DNA of 36,299 nucleotides, from positions 1 through 36,299 of the forward strand of contig JACQDF010000023.1 in NCBI GenBank assembly GCA_016201205.1, written 5' to 3'. The stretch comes from Acidobacteriota bacterium (lineage in GTDB: Bacteria; Acidobacteriota; Terriglobia; Bryobacterales; Bryobacteraceae). Numbering within the stretch: the first letter of the stretch is position 1; each line of letters starts with the position of its first letter. A program made the translations under genes and the position numbers. Positions 23,983 to 30,794 of the stretch are shown here, one piece after another. The notes below the pieces were generated by a model that saw nothing but the letters and a program-made list of their open reading frames with translations, had not been told where the DNA came from and did no database searches.

Positions 23983-25227
23983 TCACCGGCCAAGCCGCAC
24001 CTCGACACTGCGCGCATGCCCTTCCAGTCCCTCCGCCCGCGCCAGCGTGGTGATCGACGGGCCCAGCCGGCGCAGCGCCTCTCCATTCAGCTCCTGCACC
24101 GAGATCACCTTGACGAAATCCGCTGCCGACAGCCCGCCGCGGAGGCGCGCCGCGCCGTTGGTCGGCAGCACGTGGCTGGGCCCGTTGGCGTAATCGCCCG
24201 CCGCTTCCGGGCTGTTCGGCCCGACGAATACGGTGCCCGCATGCCTTACCAGGTCCAGCAGCCGCATCTCGGGAATGCTCAGGTGTTCCGGCGCGAACTG
24301 ATTCGACAGCTCCAACGCCTGCTCCAGCGAGTTCGTAATGATGATCGCGCTGTTCCGATCGATCGACTTTCGCGTGATTCTGTTTGTCGGCAGCTCCGCC
24401 ATCTGCCGCTCGAGTTCCTGCGCCACCAGCGTCGCCAGACGGCGCGAGGTGGTCAGCAGCAGCGCCGCCGCATCCACGTCATGCTCGGCCTGCGCCAGCA
24501 TGTCGGCGGCGATCCAGCGCGGGTCGCCTTCGGCCGAAATGATGAGGATCTCGGTCGGCCCGGCGATGAAATCGATGCCGACCTCGCCTGCCAGCAGCTT
24601 CTTTGCAGCCGCCACGTAAATGTTGCCCGGGCCCACGATGCGGTCGGCTTTCGGCACCGTTTTGGTTCCGAACGCAAACGCCGCGATGGCATGGGCCCCG
24701 CCCATCTGAAACACCTTTCTTACATCCAGCATGGCCGCCGTTCCCAGAATCTCCGTGGTCGGACGCGGCGTCGCCACGCTGATCCGGGGAACCCCTGCCA
24801 CCTGCGCCGGCACCACCGTCATCATTAAGGTGGACGGCAGCGGATGGCGTCCGGAAGGGATGTACGCCGCCACCGAGTCCAAGGGCCGCACAATCTGTCC
24901 CAGCCGGACACCGGGCGACAACGCCTTGCGGAACGGCTTCGGCAATTGCAATCTGGCGTAGCTGCGGATATTCTCGACGGCGATCTTGACAGCGCTCCTG
25001 AAATCGAGGGACAGCTCCTCGGCTGCCCGATCGAGAGCGTCGGCCGGCACCGTGACGCACCCCCGGTCCAGCCCATCCAGCTTCTTTGCATACTCGACCA
25101 GAGCCTTGTCGCCGCGCTTGCGCACCGCCTCCAGGATCGGCTTCACCATGCGCTCGGCCTCTTCGAGCCGCGACGTCCTCCGCTCGATGATCTTGTTTGC
25201 GTGGTTGGCTTCCAGAATCCGGATCAT
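23983..25227 (-). CDS. hisD: Histidinol dehydrogenase
   Basis: HisD carries out the last two oxidations, from histidinol to histidine, using NAD and zinc. The 414-residue protein shows AYIPSGRHPLPSTLMMTVVP, VFQMGGAHAIAAFAFGT, the NAD-region GPGNIYVAAAKKLL, AGPTEILIISAEGD, the catalytic/zinc segment AQAEHDVDAAALL and the C-terminal NQFAPEHL and GDYANGPSHVLPT. All zinc ligands of the family appear to be present. ATG 25227 is two bases after the hisG TAG. Confidence 0.97.
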   Translation of the reverse strand: MIRILEANHANKIIERRTSRLEEAERMVKPILEAVRKRGDKALVEYAKKLDGLDRGCVTVPADALDRAAEELSLDFRSAVKIAVENIRSYARLQLPKPFRKALSPGVRLGQIVRPLDSVAAYIPSGRHPLPSTLMMTVVPAQVAGVPRISVATPRPTTEILGTAAMLDVRKVFQMGGAHAIAAFAFGTKTVPKADRIVGPGNIYVAAAKKLLAGEVGIDFIAGPTEILIISAEGDPRWIAADMLAQAEHDVDAAALLLTTSRRLATLVAQELERQMAELPTNRITRKSIDRNSAIIITNSLEQALELSNQFAPEHLSIPEMRLLDLVRHAGTVFVGPNSPEAAGDYANGPSHVLPTNGAARLRGGLSAADFVKVISVQELNGEALRRLGPSITTLARAEGLEGHARSVEVRLGR

Positions 25228-25229
25228 GG

Positions 25230-26099
25230 CTACATCACGATCTTGTTCAAAGGGTATTCCACGATGCCCTGCGCCCCCGCCTGTTTCAACCGGGGAATGA
25301 TGCTGCGCACGGTGCTTTCATCGAGAATGGTGTTCACCGCCAGCCATTCGGCGTCGCTCAAGTGAGAAATGGTGGGCTTCTTCAGCGCCGGCAGCACACC
25401 GAGCACCGACTCGAGGTCCCTCTGATGCACGTTCAGCATCAATCCCACTTTGCCCAGTGCGCCAATGGCGCCTTCCAGCAGCATGAGGATGTCTTCCAGC
25501 TTCCGCCGCTTCCACTCCTGCTGCCACGAGTCTTTGTTGGCCACCAATTGCGTGTTCGATTCCATCACCACGTCGATAATGCGCAGCTTGTTGGCCCGCA
25601 GCGAGGAACCTGTCTCGGTGACTTCCACGATGGCGTCTGCCAGCACGGGCGGCTTCACTTCCGTCGCGCCCCAACTGAACTCGACCTTCGCCGTCACCCC
25701 GTGCCGCGCCAGATAGCGCCTGGTGGCGCCCACCAGCTCCGTTGCGATGATCTTGCCTTGCATGTCTGTTACCGAATGGAAGGGAGACGCCTCCGGCGCC
25801 GCCAGCACCCAGCGCACCTTGCCGAAACTCTGCTTGGCGTAAATCAGGTCCGCCACCGTGACCACCTCCGCCTCGTTCTCTTCCACCCAATCCCGCCCGG
25901 TCAGCCCCGCATCCAGCACGCCGTCTTCGACGTAGCGCGCCATCTCCTGCGCCCGGATCATCATGCATTCGATCTCCGGATCGTCAATCGCGGGAAAATA
26001 CGACCGGGTCGAAGTCGTGATGCTGAACCCCGCGCGCCGGAACAGATCAATGGTCGCGTTTTCCAGGCTTCCTTTCGGAATTCCTAACTTGAGTTTCAA
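25230..26099 (-). CDS. hisG: ATP phosphoribosyltransferase, long form
   Basis: HisG condenses ATP and PRPP, the committed step of the pathway. The 289-residue protein is the long form, with a C-terminal regulatory (ACT-like) domain (about 210-289) that senses histidine, so no HisZ partner is needed. Seen are [31 protein letters not shown], the PRPP loop [18 protein letters not shown] and the regulatory part [20 protein letters not shown]. The start is TTG 26099, preceded by GGAGG seven bases upstream within the end of hisI. The weak start codon may tune its dosage. Confidence 0.95.
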   Translation of the reverse strand: MKLKLGIPKGSLENATIDLFRRAGFSITTSTRSYFPAIDDPEIECMMIRAQEMARYVEDGVLDAGLTGRDWVEENEAEVVTVADLIYAKQSFGKVRWVLAAPEASPFHSVTDMQGKIIATELVGATRRYLARHGVTAKVEFSWGATEVKPPVLADAIVEVTETGSSLRANKLRIIDVVMESNTQLVANKDSWQQEWKRRKLEDILMLLEGAIGALGKVGLMLNVHQRDLESVLGVLPALKKPTISHLSDAEWLAVNTILDESTVRSIIPRLKQAGAQGIVEYPLNKIVM

Positions 26100-26102
26100 C
26101 GC

Positions 26103-26477
26103 TCAGCCTCCGTAAACTTTGCCCGGCTCGAAGGTGCGCTGGTCGGTGACCACCCAGGCGCCTCCGTCCAGCTTTCTGTAGAAGCAGCTCAGGTAGCCGT
26201 TGTGGCAGACGCCCGGTCCCAGCGCCTCCACTTTTACCACCACGCTGTCCTGATCGCAGTCGGTCGCGATTTCCTTCACCAGCAGCCGGTGGCCGGACGT
26301 CTCGCCTTTCATCCACAGTTTCCCGCGCGAGCGGCTGTAGAAAGTCGCAAAGCCGGTTTCCACGGTCTTCCGGAACGCTTCTTTGTCCATGAAGCCGACC
26401 ATCAACACCCGGCCCGTCCGCTGGTCCTGTATGACCGCGGGAATCAATCCGTCCAGTTTGGTGAAATCCAGATCCAT
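26103..26477 (-). CDS. hisI: Phosphoribosyl-AMP cyclohydrolase
   Basis: HisI opens the adenine ring of phosphoribosyl-AMP. The 124-residue protein is monofunctional: it has no HisE (phosphoribosyl-ATP pyrophosphatase) extension. Metal-binding residues are seen in ATDCDQDSVVVKVEALG and GVCHNGYLSCFYRKL; the substrate-binding part is FYSRSRGKLWMKGETSG. It is the first structural gene of the operon and starts 18 bases after the T-tract of the attenuator. I find no hisE in this window, so that step must be encoded elsewhere. Confidence 0.96.
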   Translation of the reverse strand: MDLDFTKLDGLIPAVIQDQRTGRVLMVGFMDKEAFRKTVETGFATFYSRSRGKLWMKGETSGHRLLVKEIATDCDQDSVVVKVEALGPGVCHNGYLSCFYRKLDGGAWVVTDQRTFEPGKVYGG

Positions 26478-26494
26478 GATGAATCGTTCAAATG

Positions 26495-26520
26495 AAAAAA
26501 CCCGCCGGAACCGCGGCGGG
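26495..26520 (-). terminator. his operon attenuator terminator
   Basis: On the minus strand CCCGCCG pairs with CGGCGGG (26514-26520 with 26501-26507) around a six-base loop CGGTTC, followed by six T's (26500-26495). It lies between the leader peptide and hisI. The loop CGGTTC is complementary to GAACCG at 26543-26548 (minus strand), which follows the leader stop. That 2:3 pairing would compete with the terminator. Confidence 0.85.
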
Positions 26521-26553
26521 CTTCGTAGCTCTTACAAACGTTCGGTTCGCGCT

Positions 26554-26628
26554 TCAGAACCCTGCCCGTCGCGGCACGTCCAGGGGAGCATGATGGCCGT
26601 GGCTGTGCTGGGCGAGGTGAGCAAACAT
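26554..26628 (-). CDS. hisL: Histidine operon leader peptide
   Basis: A 24-codon frame reads MFAHLAQHSHGHHAPLDV then PRRAGF, stop TGA. It has five histidine codons (positions 4, 8, 10, 12 and 13) within ten residues, far above chance, directly upstream of an intrinsic terminator and hisI. Ribosome stalling at histidine codons when charged tRNA-His is scarce is the known logic of his attenuation. There is no Shine-Dalgarno sequence; the -10 lies nine bases before ATG, so the mRNA is probably leaderless or nearly so. A ribosome reaching the stop would cover the GAACCG antiterminator segment and favour termination. Confidence 0.85.
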   Translation of the reverse strand: MFAHLAQHSHGHHAPLDVPRRAGF

Positions 26629-26637
26629 GAAGCTAAC

Positions 26638-26646
26638 AGTATATCA
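26638..26646 (-). promoter_or_regulatory. Promoter of the his operon (extended -10)
   Basis: TGATATACT on the minus strand is an extended -10 (TGN-TATACT). It is nine bases before the leader ATG (26628), so transcription probably starts two to three bases before that ATG. No good -35 hexamer is visible, as is usual for extended -10 promoters. Confidence 0.6.
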
Positions 26647-26827
26647 GAACAGAATGCCGTGCGCGTTGTTTGCTTCTTCGCGCGGCCGCGCCTATGCTGA
26701 TATCAGGCGCTCAGGGGCGCCTTCCCGCCGAAAGAAGCCTTCACCATGGAAGTTCCACCGGGTACATCCATTGCAAATTTTCGAGATGGCCAGCAGGGAG
26801 CGGGGAGTGGCCGAAAAGGAGACTGCA

Positions 26828-27388
26828 ATGATCGATGCGATCCGCGAGCTGAAAGTACGCGCCGAGATCCTCCATGGCCGGGTGAGCGCCCGCGACAGCG
26901 GCGCTCTGAAGCGGCTGCGAGTGCTTTCCGAATTTCGCCGCTGCTCGGATCAGGAATTGGCCGCGATTGCGGGTGCCATTCGCCGGCGGCATTGTCTGGC
27001 TGTCATCGCCGCGGAGCTGGGATTCCCCGGCTGGCCGCAAGCCAGACGCGCCATTGCGGGGGAAGGCCCATTGAGCGACTTCGGCGACCTTCTTTGCCCT
27101 GCCCGCTGTTGCGGGCACCTCAACCTGTGGTTCACGCGTTACCAGGAGGCGGCTGCTGTTCGAATGGCTCGCGGGGGCTACCTGCTTGCCTACCGGCGGC
27201 ACTACCTGGTGGTCGACCGCTACTATATCGATTCCCTCGGTCTCGATCCCGACGACGCGGACTGGAATGCGCTCGGGTTCGACTGGGTGCAGCCCAGGGA
27301 TGCCGCCGCGCGTGGGCGGCTGTACGCCAGGCTGATCGCCGGGCTGCCTCGGGACCACGGCGCGGATTCCAGTGCGCTGAAGCAATGA
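26828..27388 (+). CDS. Conserved-looking cytoplasmic protein of unknown function
   Basis: The 186-residue protein from ATG 26828 is supported by AAAGGAGA seven bases upstream; the longer frame from 26627 overlaps the his promoter and is not credible. It has no signal peptide or membrane segment. Landmarks are LGFPGWPQARRAIAGEG, DFGDLLCPARCCGHLNLWF with three cysteines and a histidine (a possible metal site), and GGYLLAYRRHYLVVDRYYID followed by LGLDPDDADWNALGFDW. I recall similar hypothetical proteins in other soil bacteria but no function. It diverges from the his operon. Confidence 0.72.
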   Translation: MIDAIRELKVRAEILHGRVSARDSGALKRLRVLSEFRRCSDQELAAIAGAIRRRHCLAVIAAELGFPGWPQARRAIAGEGPLSDFGDLLCPARCCGHLNLWFTRYQEAAAVRMARGGYLLAYRRHYLVVDRYYIDSLGLDPDDADWNALGFDWVQPRDAAARGRLYARLIAGLPRDHGADSSALKQ

Positions 27389-27422
27389 CTGCACTGGGAT
27401 CCGAGCGTCTGGCCGGGTGCTG

Positions 27423-27758
27423 CTAGTCCCGCGTCTGCGGACTGACGACGTGGGTTACTTCACCGGGTTTGACGCTCTCGGCAGCTTTCAGTAGCTCCGT
27501 AAAGATTGGCTGATAGGAGCCGATCTCGTTGTTGGGCACTCGGGCCAACACAAATCCCAGCTTCAGTTTCTTGAAGTTGTGCTGCCCTTCGAGCTTTCGG
27601 TCGATGGTAACGAAGACATCAAATCGCCCTTGCGCGTAGGCCAGCAGGGAACCGTCCTTGCTGCCGCGCAAGCCAATCTCGTTGACGGTCTTGACGGCGT
27701 GCCCAGGGAAAGCCGCTTTGACTGCCGCATTCACACATTCGTCTAGGAGGATACGCAC
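27423..27758 (-). CDS. DUF5615 PIN-like toxin
   Basis: This 111-residue protein starts at GTG 27758. MRILLDECVNAAVKAAFPGH is the usual DUF5615 beginning with the acidic pair LLDE, and DVFVTIDRKLEGQHN carries the late aspartate. DUF5615 proteins are PIN-like and are the toxin-side partners of DUF433 antitoxins. It overlaps the DUF433 gene by 16 bases, so expression is coupled. Both frames are intact, unlike the TA remnants at the start of the window. Confidence 0.88.
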   Translation of the reverse strand: MRILLDECVNAAVKAAFPGHAVKTVNEIGLRGSKDGSLLAYAQGRFDVFVTIDRKLEGQHNFKKLKLGFVLARVPNNEIGSYQPIFTELLKAAESVKPGEVTHVVSPQTRD

Positions 27759-27979
27759 GCAAGGAGATTGTCTTTGGCCAGTTCGATAAACCGGATGGCT
27801 TGTTCACGAGTGACGGAAGGAAAGCCTTGCAGAAAGTCGTCCAAGGTGGAGTTGCCCTCGATGTGGTCTACCAAAGTTTGCACCGGCACTCGCGTACCCT
27901 TGAAGCACGGCTCTCCGCTCATCCGGTCGGGATCAACCCAAACGATGTCGTCCAAGAGGGCTTTTTGAGCGGCGGTCAC
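27743..27979 (-). CDS. DUF433 antitoxin
   Basis: This 78-residue protein starts at GTG 27979. It shows the DUF433 pattern: IVWVDPDRMSGEPCFKGTRV, PVQTLVDHIEGNSTLDDFL, GFPSVTREQAIRFIELA. DUF433 proteins have a small helical DNA-binding-like fold and neutralise the DUF5615 partner. The start codon's spacing from GGAG is short (two bases), so initiation may be weak. Confidence 0.88.
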   Translation of the reverse strand: MTAAQKALLDDIVWVDPDRMSGEPCFKGTRVPVQTLVDHIEGNSTLDDFLQGFPSVTREQAIRFIELAKDNLLACVSS

Positions 27980-28157
27980 ATCTCCAAGTTAGACCATCCG
28001 GTTGTGGTTAGGCAAGCGGGTTTCCGAGTCGCTGACCAGCAGGAACAAGAACCGGCAAACCTTGCAGGTCCGCGCGGCGTTTATCAACGGAACTGCGGCG
28101 CGGATTCCCGCACTCGGAAGTCGACGCGGTAGGAGTCCTTCGTGCCGGGCCACCTGA

Positions 28158-29876
28158 TTACCGGGCCAGCGTGAAGTTCACATCGACTTGCGTCATCACT
28201 TCCACCGGATTGCCGTTCAGAAGCGTGGTCGCGTACTCCCACTGCTTCACCGCCTCGACCGCAGCCTGGGCCAGCAGAGCTTCTCCGCTGATCACCTGAA
28301 CGTCCATGACTTTGCCGTCGCGGCCAATGCGCACTTGCAACTGCACTGTTCCCTGCATGGCGGCCTGTTTGGCCAGAGGTGGATACGCCGGCCGCACCTG
28401 TTTGGTCAGCTTGGCCGCCAGCACGTTGCCGCCGACGCGGATGGCCATCGGCGCCGGCATGATCTCGACCACCATGTCCTCGCTCAGGACCGCTCGAAGA
28501 TTGGGATCCACCTCGGACACCGCCTGCTGGATGGCGGCGAGGGCCTCATGTGTCAGCGTGTCGCCCTCCTTCACCGGCAGCCTCGGCTCGATCCTGGCTT
28601 TCAGCCTGCCATCCACGCCGGCGAACTCGATGCGGCGGAGAACACCCAGCACCGGCTGCTCCGGCGGGACTTTCTCCTGGCGAAGGTGAAACTCCATTTC
28701 CAGGTTGGCTTTCACTTGTGTGCCTGTCGGCTCGAACTGCCATTGCAGAACCGCTTGCAGGGCGGCGCGGCGCAGCTCGTCCGGCCCTCCCAGCACCCGC
28801 CCGTCCTGCACCAGGCCGCGTGCGTCGATGGTCACCTCCAGGTCCACCTTGCCCTCAATGCGCTTCAGCTTGGCATCCGGCGGATAGACTGCGTTCACTT
28901 TGTGCAGAATGCGCGGCGTTCCTGGTCTTGCCTCGCCTTGCGCCTCGGCCTTCCCGGAGCTTGTTTCCGACTGGGCCGGCGCGCGAAGAGGCAACAGCGT
29001 CCCCGCGAGAACGCCCGCGATCAGAATGGATGTTGCGCTCATCGAGAGCGAAAGGAGCATGCGCGTTCGAGTCATGTTGAGAATTGCCGCCACTCGCTCG
29101 GCGAGATGGCGGCTGCGAAGCAAAGGCGGAGCGGGAAATATGTCCGGCTGCGGCTTCCAGCCGGCGAACACCAGCAGCGCTTCCACATAGGCCTGACGCC
29201 CCTCGGTGGCCCTTATGACTTCCTGGTCGACCACCTGCTCGCGGGCCAGTTGGACGCGGCTGAGCAAATACCAAACGCCAGGGTGGAACCAGAGCAGCGC
29301 ACGGATGATCTCCTCGGCTACGGCGAACAGCCAATCCCGGCGGCGGACATGGGTAAGCTCATGAGCGCAGACGGCGTCCTGCTGATCGCCGGACAGACTC
29401 AGGAATTGCTCCGGCAGCAGGATGACTGGCCGCCGCCAGCCAAAGGTGACCGGACCGCTTACTTCGCGCGAAACGAAGAATTCCGCTCCCCGACGCCCCT
29501 CGACAGGCGCTGCTCCGCGAACCAGGGCTCTGATCCGCCAGCCGCCGGCTGCCAATCGAGCCAGAAAGAGCCCGGCGCCCAGCGCCAGGATGCTCACCAG
29601 CGCCGCCTCCCAGGGAATCGGCCACGCCGAGGGCATCGAAGGCACAACCGCCACCGGCCCCAGACTCACTTTGACCGCTGAGGAAACGGGCTCCGGCCGC
29701 TGCCACTTCTCCAGCAACGGAAGAGCCAGGCACAGCGCGAGCACCGTTTGCCAGTGCCACAACCGCAGCCGCGGCGGATGCGTTCTCAGGACGAGTGCCG
29801 CGGCCATGGCTGCCGCCACGATGGCGGCAACTTGCGCGGAATACAGAAGCAGATTTTCCGCGATCAGTCGCGTCAT
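28158..29876 (-). CDS. BlaR1-like M56 membrane metalloprotease with two TonB C-terminal domains and a POTRA-like segment
   Basis: This 572-residue protein has N-terminal membrane helices (NLLLYSAQVAAIVAAAMAAA, LALCLALPLLEKW, EAALVSILALGAGLFLARL), an M56 peptidase domain with AHELTHVRRRDW (HExxH, about residue 171) and a further helix (LSMSATSILIAGVLAGTLL). Two TonB C-terminal domains follow: about 320-400 (KVNAVYPPDAKLKRIEGKV, LQWQFEPTG) and about 490-572 (QVRPAYPPLAKQAAMQGTVQ, VKQWEYATTLLNG). Between them is a POTRA-like segment (LRRIEFAGVDGRLKARIEPR, LPVKEGDTL). BlaR1/MecR1 proteins sense a signal and cleave their repressor; here the usual penicillin-sensor domain is replaced by TonB-type domains. 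It overlaps the BlaI gene (ATGA). Confidence 0.88.
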   Translation of the reverse strand: MTRLIAENLLLYSAQVAAIVAAAMAAALVLRTHPPRLRLWHWQTVLALCLALPLLEKWQRPEPVSSAVKVSLGPVAVVPSMPSAWPIPWEAALVSILALGAGLFLARLAAGGWRIRALVRGAAPVEGRRGAEFFVSREVSGPVTFGWRRPVILLPEQFLSLSGDQQDAVCAHELTHVRRRDWLFAVAEEIIRALLWFHPGVWYLLSRVQLAREQVVDQEVIRATEGRQAYVEALLVFAGWKPQPDIFPAPPLLRSRHLAERVAAILNMTRTRMLLSLSMSATSILIAGVLAGTLLPLRAPAQSETSSGKAEAQGEARPGTPRILHKVNAVYPPDAKLKRIEGKVDLEVTIDARGLVQDGRVLGGPDELRRAALQAVLQWQFEPTGTQVKANLEMEFHLRQEKVPPEQPVLGVLRRIEFAGVDGRLKARIEPRLPVKEGDTLTHEALAAIQQAVSEVDPNLRAVLSEDMVVEIMPAPMAIRVGGNVLAAKLTKQVRPAYPPLAKQAAMQGTVQLQVRIGRDGKVMDVQVISGEALLAQAAVEAVKQWEYATTLLNGNPVEVMTQVDVNFTLAR

Positions 29877-30253
29877 GAGAGCCTCCTCTGCCTGAGCAGC
29901 TTCTCAATCTCGCTGATTTCGGCTTCGGAAAGATGTTTCTCTTCCACCAGGTGCACCACCAGCGGCTCGGCAGACCCGTTGAATACCCGCTCGACGAAGT
30001 CCCGCACCATGCTCTTGACTACCTGGTTCTTGGGGCGTGTTGGGGTGTAGAGGTAGGCCTTCTCGGCCGCCGTTTTCTTCAGATGGCCTTTCTGCTCGAG
30101 GATCTTCATCATGGTCATCACGGTGGTGTAGGCGATCCTGCGCCGCTCGAGCAGCGTCTCGTAGACGTCGCGCACGGTCGCCCGGCGCCGCCCCCAGATG
30201 ATCTTCATGATTTCCAGCTCCTGCGCGGTGAGGGTGAGGGAAGCGGTTCTCAT
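29873..30253 (-). CDS. BlaI/MecI-family repressor
   Basis: This 126-residue winged-helix repressor shows LTAQELEIMKIIWGRRRATV, YTTVMTMMKILEQKGHLKKT, where the recognition helix contains the conserved TTVMTM, and a C-terminal dimerisation part (DFVERVFNGSAEPLVVHLVE). BlaI-type repressors bind palindromic operators and are inactivated by proteolysis through an M56 partner, which is the next gene. Its own promoter carries a matching palindrome, so autoregulation is very likely. Confidence 0.95.
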   Translation of the reverse strand: MRTASLTLTAQELEIMKIIWGRRRATVRDVYETLLERRRIAYTTVMTMMKILEQKGHLKKTAAEKAYLYTPTRPKNQVVKSMVRDFVERVFNGSAEPLVVHLVEEKHLSEAEISEIEKLLRQRRLS

Positions 30254-30268
30254 ACTAATAAATTAGTA
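30253..30268. promoter_or_regulatory. BlaI-type operator
   Basis: TACTAATAAATTAGTA is a perfect palindrome with seven-base arms and a two-base centre. Its edge includes the A of the blaI-like start codon (minus strand ATG at 30253-30251). It also covers the probable -10 region. Bound repressor would block both polymerase and the start site. Confidence 0.8.
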
Positions 30269-30283
30269 CGACATCCCTAGCAA

Positions 30284-30289
30284 TGTCAA
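30284..30289 (-). promoter_or_regulatory. -35 element of the BlaI/M56 promoter
   Basis: This is a perfect TTGACA on the minus strand. The -10 (TACTAAT or TAATTT) lies 15-18 bases downstream inside the operator 30253-30268. The mRNA would start at or within a few bases of the start codon. Confidence 0.7.
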
Positions 30290-30393
30290 GCGCTTTTTTC
30301 CCCCACTATGCCGGACCCCGGACCATGCCGGGATTTGGCCAAAGAAAGGAGGCAGGGACGGAGAGGTGTCCATGCACGCGGATCATAGGATGG

Positions 30394-30794
30394 CGGCTTG
30401 GAGTCGCTCATCCGCAAGGCAGGTTGATCTGGGACCCCGGCGCCGTTCCTGATGCGGACTGGACGCCGACTGGCGCTGCGGTCACGCACCATCTCGTCCT
30501 GCCGGATTCCGGGGAGCGAGACCTGACGTTGAGGAAACCGTTGATGTTGCAACTGGCTGAAGTGGGCTACTAACGCGTTTGCACGCGCCACCTGGCTCGT
30601 ACGGCGGGTTGAGCGTGACGCGATGTTCTCCGACAAGCCACCGGGTGTCACACGCCCATCGAGCTATGCTGCGCAAAACCGGAGGCGTTGTGCTCTCCGG
30701 GGACCTCTATCATTTTCCCGAACCGCGCAGGCTCAAGCGCGTGGCAACGTTCGACTTCAACCAGGAGCAGACGCCCGCCACGAGAGCCGCCATC
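30394..30794 (+). pseudogene. Metallo-beta-lactamase-fold hydrolase (lactonase-like), deletion remnant
   Basis: Three pieces of one protein lie in order but in different frames. Piece 1 (about 30403-30570): GRLIWDPGAVPDADW, HHLVLPDSGERDLTLRKPLM, LQLAEVGY. Piece 2 (about 30572-30671): NAFARATWLVRRVERDAMFS then DKPPG. Piece 3 (about 30660-30794): HRAMLRKTGGVVLSGDLYHF, LKRVATFDFNQEQ. These match the MBL-fold family that includes N-acyl homoserine lactonases. The joint between pieces 1 and 2 removes the HxHxDH metal motif, and the joint between 2 and 3 removes most of the DVFGDG...HTPGH part. The gene cannot be active. It ends at the stop of the TonB receptor on the other strand. Confidence 0.75.

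Noticed and set aside
20335-24828. Long plus-strand open frames across the his operon (20335-21636, 22962-24053, 24016-24828)
   Set aside because: They lie opposite clear his genes with full catalytic motifs, have basic low-complexity products and no ribosome-binding context.
26103-26477. A HisIE fusion
   Set aside because: The protein ends after the cyclohydrolase domain (about 124 residues) and no HisE sequence follows or lies elsewhere in the operon.
27980-28157. A gene in the gap between the DUF433 gene and the M56 gene
   Set aside because: A short minus-strand stretch (GTKDSYRVDFRVRESAPQF) looks protein-like but has no start, no extension and no family match. I treat the gap as non-coding.
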